From: Dipetalonema caudispina
Lineage: Eukaryota; Nematoda; Chromadorea; Rhabditida; Onchocercidae
Direction of reading: 5' to 3'
NCBI GenBank assembly: GCA_013365325.1
Contig: JABVXV010000113.1
Location: forward strand, 1 to 64,000
DNA length: 64,000 nt
Each line of letters opens with the position of its first letter. The stretch's first letter is position 1. A program made the position numbers and the translations under genes. Below, piece after piece: positions 12,379-24,100 of the stretch. Under the pieces are notes generated by a model. It searched no databases. It was not told the DNA's origin and saw only the letters and a list, made by a program, of their open reading frames with translations.

Positions 12379-15300
12379 GAATTTCATTCAATTGTACACT
12401 TTCAACATTGATTCAAACAATAACAAAAAAAGATCATAGTGCATCATTTATCTTTAATTCGAATGTTATCTGAAATTTCTGAAGGATACATCGAAATTTA
12501 ATGAATTTATTGCAGGAAGTTTACAGATAATATCATCAATTTATCAAAACGTGCAAGAAATAAAAATTGAAAAGAAAAATTTGAAAAAAAAAAAAACACT
12601 GAAAAGAAGCTACAGCTGTAAAAATCATTTCTTACAGAAATTTTCATACAAATAATTCTTAACATTTTTTGATGAAAAATTTCGCCAAAATCATCCAATA
12701 TTCAAATTAAAAAAAAAAATGATTTTATAACTTTCAGATATAAAAAAAGACATGCACATTTAAATATTTTAATTGTATCAAATAATTGTATCATTATATT
12801 CCGTAATATTAATTACTTCCTTATTTTAAATATTTGATAAGAAAAAAAAAAAGTAATAAAAATAGGAAGCAACTGTTTCACTGATTATTTCTATCATTTT
12901 TCAATTTTTGTTTCAACTCTCATTGTGATCTAATCAATCACAGTAATGCATTGTATTTGTGGATGATGTCAGGATGTTGATTAAAAGTAATTGAATATCA
13001 AATTTTTGTCAGAAATTCACTTAATTTAATTTATATGTTCTTAAATTGGTTTATTGAAGCATTGCTTCCTTTTCACAAAGATCAACAAATCAATTTCAAT
13101 TCACAGTGTAACAGTTTGGCAATGAATAACATATAGTTCAGGAATTTTTCAAAAGAATTAATTTTATTTCGCTAAAATTTGTTGCTTTCTTTCAAACTTT
13201 TGATCATGTAAATATGTTAAAATTTTATTTCATAATTTTTTTCGACCAACTGATCGAATTTTGGTATATTTCTTGAAAATTCATATCTCATTTAATTAAT
13301 ACAACATTTTAGCTTCCTTTTTTTATTGCTCTATAAAAACCATAATGTTTCATATTGTTAAATTATAAAGCTTTATTGAATTCCATGAATGATATTTAAT
13401 TATTCAAGTTAATGGGTAATTCCTAAAATATATGAATGAAACTATTAAAAATTTCATTTTATTTGACATATATTAGGAGATAAATTCAAGTAAATATTTA
13501 TTTCCAAGTAATTATTAATCATTGATATTCTGCTAATATTCAAGGATAAACTTCACATCATACAATCAGATGTTTAATAAACCTGAAGCACTTTGAATTC
13601 GTCTTAGAAAGTCAAACAGATTCATAATTTACCAAATTGAAATCAGTAGATTGAATGAATGAATGAATGCATGGATCAATCAGTTAATCAGTCAATAATT
13701 CTGAATATTTCAAGTTCATTTGAAATTTTCAAGATTACCAATGATTTGTTAAGCGATTTCAAAATAGACTTTATTAGGATTGAAACCGACGAAGTAATTT
13801 CTGTAATATACTTCGGAAGTCCAATAGGTTAATGAAACAATGAGATAAAACTTATTCAAATCTGATAAATATCAATTATTTTTCTTAAATCAAATAAGAA
13901 CTCATAGAAATATTATCACCTCATACTTCGTGGTATATGAATTCGTTGTTATTGAATAGCTTATTTGACAAAATATCTTAACCAAATTATCAACCATTTA
14001 TTAAATTTATCAGAAATGCAATGAAGCGATAAAATATTCCAAAAATATTCAGTAAATTTGAAATTCCAAGAAAAATATATATGAAAAAGAGTGTGATAAA
14101 TTTAACTTCGTCTTTTTTTTTTAGTTTTAAAAATATGTTACTGATAGAAAATTAACTTCCAATCAATCAATTAATTAGTCATCTTTATAGAATAACTAAT
14201 GAGTAATCTAAAGGTGAGTTAGATGACAGTACGAATTATGAAAGAATATCAGTGTTGATAAGTAATCAATTAAATAATGTAACTTAGGGAAAATTATGAT
14301 TCTAATTAGAAAAAGAGGCTTTTTTCCTTTCATAATTGATGAAGAAGCAATTGCAACTTCTAATTGAACTAAACTAAAATAAAAATATCAGAAAGAATTG
14401 TGAATTGAATTTTGTCAATCATTTAAGTTCTTGAGACGTCTGAAAACTTCAATTTCTATGAAAATCCTCAATTAATTGATTGACCTAATTATATAACGTA
14501 AGCGACAAGTGATTCCGCATGAAACCTTATTGGAAGCTAATTTTTACACAAAAAAAAAATCGAGCATTTAATGGAACAATTGCAAAATTCTGATAGAATT
14601 AAATAATGAAATTGAAAAGTTTGAAATGATATGAATACGATTAAGTGTAGCCATCAATTTTGCTCATGAAATAATCAACAATAGCGGTAACAATAATTTG
14701 TTATTACTTGATTTCTATGTTAATAGTTCATGAACAACTGGAATAGTGAAACATTAAAATTAAGGAAAAAAAAATTAAAAAATTGATAAACAAAGAATTA
14801 TATGGAACATAGCAAGTATGAATGAGAAATATTGCAATCAAAGCATAATTTATTCTTATTTAGAATTAATTAAGAATTGATCAAAATTTTAATTTAAATA
14901 TTTAGTAGAAGAAAAAAAAAAAGGATTTTGCACAGAAAAATAAATAGATATTATTAATCTTATCAAGAATATTTCAATTTCTTTTTTAGTATCAATTCTA
15001 TTGATTTCATTGAAAAGTGATCCTAAATAATGATTACAAAGGGTTACATAGATCAAATTTAACTGTATCGATTATTTACCCTTACAATTTATCAATAAAT
15101 TAGCTAAAGGATCATTTTCTTCCTTGTCCGTATCACCTCGATTATCCATAATATCCATTAATTTTGATAGACATTGTTGATATTCAGGAACGGAAAATAT
15201 ACATCAAATTATGATGTATGCTTTGAATTAATGGAATTGAAAATTTTCATAAAATCATAATGCCATATATATGTAAATGTTCGAGATTTGCAATACTTAT

Positions 15301-16200
15301 CCAGCATAATTATACCATATAAATCAATAAATTTTGTTGATCAATTATTTAACCCAGCATATGATACATTGCTAAAAACAAAGTTTGTTTGTGTATGGAT
15401 GATAGATTTCATAATGAAAACATAAAATGCAAACTAATATTTGATAATAATCATATTCCGGATTAAAAAAGTAACACTGAATAAATAATCAATGGGTAAT
15501 AATCCGGATAGATAATCAAAAATAATAATTTTAATTATCTCATTTAAGTTAACTATTCCATTTATTATGATTTCGTATTAAATAACATTAAGGATAAAGC
15601 TATTAATTAATCAAGATATTACCTTAAGAAGTAGCAATTATTGCATCCATTTCGAAAGAAGAATAATTTGTCGATTAAGAAGAAATATATATGCAATCAT
15701 TTTACAAATTTACAACACCAATTCATTGAAATGGGCGAAATTTGACGGAAGCATAGAATTGAAAAGATCGAAAAGTTGTGGAAAGAATTTGTAAACAACA
15801 ACACAATCTAATCGAATTGTGTTTAATTTGATGTAAAGAAATAACAGGCAGCAGTTGCTGTTTTGTGGTACGACCTTGCAGGAAAGCACGGAAATTTGTA
15901 GTTCGAGATATTGGTAAGAACTTTCAAAAGAACATCTTAACAAATATAACGGAAATGCTTTAATGTAATAATTGATTGATATGAAATAAACTAATCTATA
16001 AGAGTTATTTTAAACATTGTTAAACTATACCTAATCAACAATAATCATTTATTCATCTTACTATTATTGCAAATCAAAAACTGAATGTAATATCTATATA
16101 TATATATGGATAAAAAAAAAAAAAATGAATAGAAAATTTGATTTCGTGATCAACCACTTTAAACCATTAGCATCAGCTGTGATAACAATATATTTTGTAA

Positions 16201-16210
16201 ACACATACAG

Positions 16211-16243
<33 letters not shown>

Positions 16244-16295
16244 TATATATATATATATATATATTGAAGAGGATGATGATGATGATGATGATGAT
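16201..16295. repeat. Compound (CA)n-(TA)n-(GAT)n microsatellite
   Basis: Three adjacent simple repeats: CA dinucleotides to about 16242, TA to about 16264, and GAT triplets 16272-16294. Open frames over this stretch on both strands (His-Thr repeats, Asp runs, Ser runs) are artefacts of the repeats. Confidence 0.97.
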
Positions 16296-17264
16296 ATGAG
16301 CATATCAGAATGCTTAACTAACAACTAACCAGCATCATCACTATTGTTATCAAACTTATCTCGTCATCATTTCTTAGCTACTATTTATTTTGTTAAATTT
16401 AAACTAAAAATTTTTCCTCATAATCATTTAAAATTGATAAATCTGTTCGAAAGAATAAATGAGCAAAAATGATTCTAATCAAAATAAAATAAGTATTATT
16501 TAGTAAGTAAATAAAATCAACAAACCTATAAAGTATTCAAATTTTATTGTAGTATTTGAAAATTTGTCAAGATAATTTTAATGGAAAAAACATAGGGAAT
16601 GAAAATTTGGAAGGTTACGAGTGAAAGTAAATGTCGAAATCTCGAAAAGACGTTAATAAAAGTTATTTAAATGAAAATTACATTTAAAATTAAAAATAAT
16701 GAAAGTAAAAATGGATGCCGAAATGATAATTGAAAGATAAATTATGTGATATTGGCCATTACTTATAAAAATGAACAATTTTAGATCAAACGTAAATGTA
16801 TGTCTGTTCGTTTCATTTTTTATTTTTATAATTTGAAATGTTATTTGATGTAATTGACGATATATTTCATTATTATATAACAATTTTAATTCATCTAACA
16901 TTCAATAACAAAATGGTATGGGAAGCTTTATATCAGTAGTTGATCAAAAATTGAATTAACAGATGATCATCAAAAATGATCATGGAAACAAACATTTTCA
17001 AAGTTTCACATGAATAAAACATGGAAATGAATATGGGAATGGAAATAATTGAAATTAAAATAATTTAGAGACAAAAACAATAATGGAAATTTAGAGTGGT
17101 TTGGTATAATGATAGATGTGGTATGAGATGGGAAATATTTGATATGGAAGAATGGATATATAAGCAAAGTTAAACAAAAAAAAAAATACTGTAAATTGAT
17201 ATGAAATGAACAACAAATTATATATGATAATATGGTAAAGGGCAAGGGATAATATCATATATAT

Positions 17265-18935
17265 TTAAAAAAATATCAAATTAGCTTTTTCACAGGTACC
17301 CAATTTAGCTGACCATTTACCATCCTGACATGTTATATGCGATGCACCACCACTTATTTTTTGTCCAAATGGACATGTTAGTAATGCTATAGCACCTGTT
17401 TGAAACTTTTGTGATTTTGAATCCTGCAAAAATTTTGTCAAAATTTTTGCTGCAGAATTTTGCAACAATAATGACTTCATGTTAATAAAGTGCTAAACGT
17501 TAATAAAAATAAATTCACACCAATAAAGTTTTTTTTTTTTTTTTTTTTGTAGCAATAAAGATATATCGAAAACAAAAATGAAAAAAAAAAATGGCAAAAT
17601 TCGAGAAAATTTTCAAAATTTATCGAACTTTGTTATTTAATAAAGAAGAAAAAAACAACAAAAATTAATTGAAAAAGTACCGGAATATATGCTATAGTGC
17701 CCATTGTATGATTCACTGGATCACAACTTAAATTGTGATTTGAAGTAGAAGCATTAGATAATGCATCAGAGATTACAATACATGATCCTGATGAAAAAAT
17801 AAAAAAAAAAATTGAAGGATTTATTGAAGTATTATTTAAATGATAAAAGTACAATTTATATATTCGTATATAAAATTTGAGCATTTTTTTTTTAAATGAT
17901 TTATTCACTAGATCAGATGAATTGGAAAGAAAAAATAGGATGATTTTAAAGGTATAAACATATTTGAAAAGTAAATATCATCTTTCAGAAAATCTCATAT
18001 AAAATATTATATTCATCATATTTGCTTGCAAAGAAATGCATGATGTTAAATGAATTTTAAAGAAAAAAATTAAATTTTCTTTTACTTATTCTAAAAAAAT
18101 CAATAACAGTTAAAAACAAAAAAAAAATTTGCAATAAAAATCAAATCACAATTAAACATTTAGATTACAATCATTTTAAATTTAAATTAATTTCATCACT
18201 TTAAAACTATAAACTTTCTTCATTTGTCTTTTCTATGCAATCCAATTGTAGCATTTGTATTAAAAGTTTTACCTAATTTTGGTTCCCAAATGCCTTTTGA
18301 GGTGCATTTTGTTGTTGACGATCCATTTACAACAAATCCCAGGTTACATGATAATGCAGCAACTGAACCGGTATCATGGAAAAGATCAGGTATTGGTGAT
18401 AACAAATTATATGTTACCAAAGCATTCGGAACTGGTAAATGTGCCAAACACAAAGCTGAAATAATAAAATTTTTTTCGGAAATTTTTCAAATTCCTTCGT
18501 ATGAAAGTTTAATTTTGATAACATAACCATCAGCAATATGATTTAATTCGACTATATACAATAGTTCAATTAAATTATAAAATTTCTTCCTTAATTTAAA
18601 ATTTAGAAATATTTAACATTCCTTTCTTAAATTTAGAATTTTCCAACCTAACAACATTATCACTTTATAACATTTTCCATTGTTTGTTGAAAAATTATTA
18701 AAAACTCAGTAGAATGCTAAGCAATATAAGCTTTCTTTTTTTAAATATCCATTTCAATGAATGGATCAATACTTAACAAATGAATTGAAATATCATCATA
18801 GTACAATATAATTTAGAAAGTTTTTAATTTTTGTCACAAAAAAAAAAAAAAAGGAAGGAAAAAAAATGAATGGAAACCGGTGATTGTTGAAATTGTGGAT
18901 AAAAGAATTATAACTACCACAGTCAAACAATTCAT
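17265..18935 (-). CDS. Secreted protein with two sushi (CCP) domains
   Basis: Four exons in transcript order (18935-18878, 18455-18273, 17787-17681, 17423-17265) join in phase to 168 residues plus stop. Exon 1 encodes a clear signal peptide starting MNCLTVVVIILLS. The first sushi module (about residues 22-81) has cysteines in the contexts CLAHLPVPN, ALSCNLGF, TTKCTSKGIWEPKLG and GSC. The second (about 103-160) has NLSCDPVNH, LLTCPFGQ, ITCQDGKWSAKLG and GTC. Both contain the conserved Gly and the Trp before the fourth Cys. Sushi modules are extracellular protein-interaction domains of complement regulators and adhesion proteins. Candidate N-glycosylation sites are NGSS, NAS, NLS and NHT. The protein ends ten residues after the last cysteine-containing motif, with no membrane anchor, so it is probably secreted. 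The partner is unknown. Confidence 0.87.
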
Positions 18936-18942
18936 TGCACAA
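18936..18942 (-). promoter_or_regulatory. Possible spliced-leader acceptor region
   Basis: The approximate span lies just upstream of the sushi-gene ATG. The clear acceptor (TTTGTTCCAG, minus strand) ends about 30 bases before the ATG, near 18966. With no upstream exon visible, it probably accepts a spliced leader. Inferred from position only. Confidence 0.35.
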
Positions 18943-18966
18943 TATTGGTATGATTATTTCTGGAAC

Positions 18967-21142
18967 AAAAAAGAAGCATCAATAAATTACTCTAAAACCA
19001 TACTTTTTTAATCCATTACATAGTTTTAAAATTTAAATTAATAGAAATTTTAATATTACATTTCTTTTAAGAAAACAAAAAAAAAAAAAAAAAAGAGGGG
19101 AAAGATAAAAGAAATCACTTCGATCTTAATTCATTCATTCTCTTTTTCCTCTTCATATAGAATTTGGGAAAAATATGAAATTTACGAAAGTTTCCAAAAT
19201 AAAGTAATAAATTATAAATTAGGAAAGGAAAATTCCTATTAAATGATAAATTATAATTAAGAGAAAGAAAGAGAACAAATTTGATAAGGACATATTTCCT
19301 ATCCAAATGAAACTTCTAAATGAACAAAAGAGATAATGAATGATTGAGCTGTTGTCAACATAACTGACCAATAATTTAGGTTCAGTTCTTCTTCATTTCT
19401 ACTTTCTTTTCCCCAATAATATAATAATAATACACAACTTGTTCGGGGTCAAAGAATTAAAAGATGATCACTTTCTCCTCTGATCCCATCTCTTTTTCCC
19501 TTTTTCCTGTTTACAATCAATTATTTATCACTCTTATAAATGATATTATATTTACACTCTTCATTACTGATCCTCAACCTTAACTTATTTTACTCATTGA
19601 ATAATACTAATTGTATAAACTATAATCATTTTAAAAATAATAAAATATCTAACTGTTGTCATCTAACAATATTTCTTCCATTTCAGTCTACTACATTATA
19701 CTATCAACTATCATTATCGTAATCCAATTCATCCAGTCACTGTCGTATAGTTACTAATACATCATTAATTTACGCAAAAAAAAAGAAAAAAAAAAAAAAA
19801 TTCAATAACTAAGGACGCAAAACTGTCACGAATTATTATATCCGAATTCAAGTTTTGCAATTCGCATAAGTTGAAGAAATCACACAATAGTACAATCTAC
19901 CTAGCAAAACAATTAATTTCAAAATTTCCGGCCTAATTTTATTTCATTTAATGAATATTTACTTCAAATATTATATTTGCTTAATATGCTTGAAATCAAA
20001 GTGCTTTATCATGGAGGTAAACACAATATCATCATAAAAGACCGGTTGAAAAAGAAAAAAAATCGAGAATTTTAACAGAAATACACGCAAAAGAATACCC
20101 TATATTGAAACAAAAAAAAAAAGACAAGCCTGGTTTGAAAAAAATATGAAATTTGAGCAAACATACAAACATCAAGAAAATAGAGAGTAAATACTTCCAA
20201 ATTTCAAAGGTTATATAAGACATAATTTTGAGAGTCTTGGTATCATAATTAAACATAATATACAATATTGTCAAAAATATCGCATTTAAACAAGAAAAAT
20301 GTGGCTATATCAGAAAGATAAAACACGGAGATCATCATTTTCAGTTCTTCATGTACACCTGTACCACAATCTGGCCTAATACGACAAATGTGCCCCTAAT
20401 GTCTATGTAATTAAAGCTATCACAAAATGTGACCACAATAGTACATAATACTAAACAAATGAAAACTAATAGATCACAAGAATCCTAAATGTTATATACA
20501 ATCGGAACGTTGCATAGCTGCGTTAACATTGTATTTTTGACATAAGTATCATCTTTCAATGTGGCTCATGTCACCATTGTCTGTCCTTAAATATGAGTAA
20601 ATCTAGAAACTGCCAGCATAAGAGAGAAAAAAGTCTTATTTTGGCACGGCACTTCTGTCGCAGATGAATTTATCATAAAGCATATCCATTACAAATGACA
20701 AAAGCATTTGTGCTTAAAAATGCTATATTTGGAACGCTATAAACATTTCTGGAAACAAAAGTCCAGCATTTTTCATTGCCTACCTTAAAATTTCGTACGT
20801 CCTTAAGAATTAATATTAAAATAACAAACCATGTCCGGAGAGATTTTAGTACCTTTTGATAGAAAAACAAACAAAAAATTTTGGACTCTTTTTCCCGCCT
20901 TATTCAATTCCTGATGTTAATAATATTCTCCGGGCAAAAGTAAAGAAACTATCGACAAATGATCCAAAGTTGCTGGGCTGATTAAAACAACAAGATTAAA
21001 TTTCCACATTAGCCACTTCAAATTTACAAAAGAAAAGATGTATGAGAACGCATCAATAACCTTCTAATATTGAGGAATATCTCACGCAACATAAAAGTCA
21101 ATATAAATTGAAAACACAAACTGCAAAACAAAGCGCTAATTG
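18967..21142. other. Spacer and 3' flank of the ankyrin gene
   Basis: The sushi gene's promoter should lie at the low end of this stretch, and the 3' untranslated region of the minus-strand ankyrin gene at the high end. Sequence from about 20300 to 21142 is less AT-rich than the intergenic average, consistent with a long 3' UTR. A minus-strand open frame at about 20346-20486 follows an acceptor-like ATTTAG but has no domain. No canonical AATAAA was found close to the stop. Confidence 0.45.
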
Positions 21143-24100
21143 TCAATAAAAATCCCCTTCTGCTTCAGCCTCGGCTTCTTCCATGGATGACGGTAAATAA
21201 ACAGGAGCACCAGCGTGCCCGGTTTTCCGGAACTGATGAACTGCTGCTAAAATTTACAAAAATGACGCGTTGATTCCTGCAGTAAAGAAATCCCACGATG
21301 CCTTTCGTATTTCCCCGAAAATAAAGTACGGCTTTTTACTCCAGAAGATAGACTAGCGCTTATTTTTTGAGGATATCTTACATATACAGAAATCTATATT
21401 CCTGAATAAAAGTTGCCCATTAAGGGCTCGTTTAGAATATCAAAACGGAAATAACGGAAGAGAATCGAAAAACGATTGAAATTAACACTGAATGACTCTG
21501 AAACCTAACTTATCTGATTTAACTTCAAAAAAATTTACAAACTTGCAAGATGTAGAGTCATCAAAGATTTGGAGTGTATGGTTTTCTGTGTTTTTATCAC
21601 TGGAACTATTCTTCAATTCAAGCATGAATAATGAAACATAAAAGAATAACTTGCCTAGGAAACCATCCTTATTTACAGCTCCAACAAACGTATCTAACAT
21701 GCATAACATGCAGTCGATTACAGCTCCGTCTTCAATTGGTGCAACTAATGGTATACGTCCTTTATCATCCTGAAATAACAAAATGAGAAAAAAAAAGATA
21801 ATAAACCCAAAAATCCAAAATAAAATTCCACAGCTGTAATTAGAAATTATTTGATGCCGATTAAAAATGAATAATTTTTCTTACACTATTCAACAACAAA
21901 GAAGAAAGGCAAAAATTATGTCAATAAAATTTGAATAAGCTTTAGATTCTTAATCTACAAGCATAAATGCTTGAAGGAGCTTCACTCTGTATTCACATCA
22001 CAATTCATGCATCCTATCAAAGAAAAAAAGCAATAAAAAAATCAGAATCACTCCATGAAGTTAAACCTTAGTCATATATTTAATTAACCGACAGAATCTA
22101 GTAACTCTTAATTAAGTACCACTTAATAACCGAGGGATCAAATCCTGTCAAATCTAATTATTAGGAGTTATTCTGCTAGAATACCTCAAAAGGTAATAAT
22201 ACTGGAAAATAACTAATGGTATTGAAATTTTCTGGAAACGAAGCTTCTTATTACTTGAATAGTATGTTCACAAGTTTTTTAAAACAACAATTTCAATTTT
22301 TAGCAAAAATTCTAACTGAAATTCTTATCGGAATCTCACCACTTACCATTAATGATAAAGAATAAGATGAGATTTTTAATATATTACGGGTGAGTGCAAT
22401 CATTCCCGCTTTACAAGCCAAATGCAGAATACTGAAAATCAGAAAAGGTGAGCAGCTGAATAATAATAATAATATTAATAATATATATGAATTAAGTAAT
22501 ATATATGAAAAAACTTAAGTCTGAAGGTATTGAAACGGTATTTCTTTTAGTATATTATTTTATAAAATAAATTTAAAAACCGTAAAATATTGTATATCTT
22601 AAAAAAAATGATTTCCAAATTAACTATTAATAAGTCTCATTTCTGATTTTCCCAAAACATAAAAACTAACGTTTGCTTCTGATTATTTTGAAAATTGATA
22701 ATATGCTCCGCATGCCCATTAGCAGTAACAGGTTTTACATGATTCAGCAAATAAACTGCTCCCATCTCATTACCAGCCATGCATGCATGATGGAAAACCG
22801 TATTACCAACTACGTCGACTGCCTCCAATAATGCAGCCTGTTCAATTAACAAGCCTAAAAAGACGTTTTTCGACTGAAATTTGATGAATCCTTCTCCCTT
22901 CCAGAACTGCTTACTCTAAACTGATCGTTTAAATTATTAGCTGGTTAACCTATGTAGTATCTTACTGAATTTGTTAAAAAATTCCAAAAATATATTCATA
23001 TCATTTTTGGTACTATTGAATTGAATTGCTTGTTATCATTGTTCCATAAAATATTTAACCTGAATTAACTGAAAAAATAATAGTGAGAAGGCTCTGACCG
23101 ATAATTTCCAGTGCATGAGCGGGATTACTGCAACTTGCAGCTGCCATCAGCGGAGTTATGTGAAAGACATCTAGAGCTGAAGGATCAGCTCCAGCAATGA
23201 GTAGCGTAGACGCAACTTTTGCATGGCCCTGTAGTGCTGCGTGATGTAACGCTGTACGGCCATAAACATCCGTTGACTTTGCATATTCCATATTCATTTG
23301 TAATAAGAACTGAAAAAAAGAAGTGCGCAAAAACAACGATAGACGTTGTACATCTGTTATAAACAAAACTACATGACACTTTCTCTCCCGTTAAAAACCG
23401 CATGACATTTTTTTTTTTTTTTGTTAAATACTAAACTGTTCGACATTATCGAGTACAGATGTCTATTATTTTCAATGCAATATCTTCTCCATCGCAGCTA
23501 CACCTAGTTTGGTTTTGCAGCACCTAATAAATTTTCATTTCCGAAAATGAGGTTTTTAAATCACCTGACATGCCTCAACGCGGCCACAGGATGCTGCCAG
23601 TATTATAGCCATACTTCTATCAGCATCCTTGTTAGCATCATGAAGAATATGCAAGACACATTCGTTACCCTCGATGGCTGCCCAATCAAAAGCGGTTAAC
23701 CCAGCAGAATCTGCTGTTTCCTGCACACCATTTGCTAGCAAATAATTGACAGTTGCAGAATCACCTGTAAAATTTGCTGAAAAGTATAAAAAAGAAAAGG
23801 CTAACCAAAAGTAAATGAAAGACTATTCTGATTGTGATTTTCAAAATCCAACATTTTCTATAGCGAGATTCCTACAAAGAATCCTGCTTATTATTACGAA
23901 AACTGTATAAGAACTCAAATAATAAATTAAATGCAGTGGAAAAAAATTCAAAACATGATCTCATTAAATACATAAAAATACAGAAGAAACTCCTAGTGTG
24001 GATGGTGATGGTAAACACAAAATAAAAAATATAATGTCTATGATACAAGCAGATATGTCAGTGTATTTTCAGTGTAACTTGTCATTTGCAGAATCAAAAT

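Larger units (their letters stand above)
12270..17264. other. Intergenic region
   Basis: About 5 kb without a convincing gene. It holds a poly(A) signal for the TTL-like gene (12373-12378), a compound microsatellite (16201-16295) and an isolated G+C-richer patch (15700-15945) described among the findings. Open frames here, such as the one at 17006-17245, have low-complexity Phe/Ile/Asn/His composition and no splice or domain support. Confidence 0.6.

Noticed and set aside
16094..16328. Overlapping open frames on both strands with Thr-His, Ser and Asp runs
   Set aside because: They are direct translations of the CA, TA and GAT microsatellites, not protein genes.
17006..17245. 79-codon minus-strand frame rich in Phe, His and Ile
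   Set aside because: Low-complexity reverse of an A-rich stretch, downstream of the sushi stop codon, with no acceptor that would make it a further exon.
18224..18526. 100-codon plus-strand frame
   Set aside because: It is the antisense shadow of the first sushi exon on the minus strand.
20346..20486. Minus-strand open frame following an ATTTAG acceptor
   Set aside because: It is hydrophobic with no start or domain and lies in what is probably the 3' UTR of the ankyrin gene. An open frame of this length is expected by chance.
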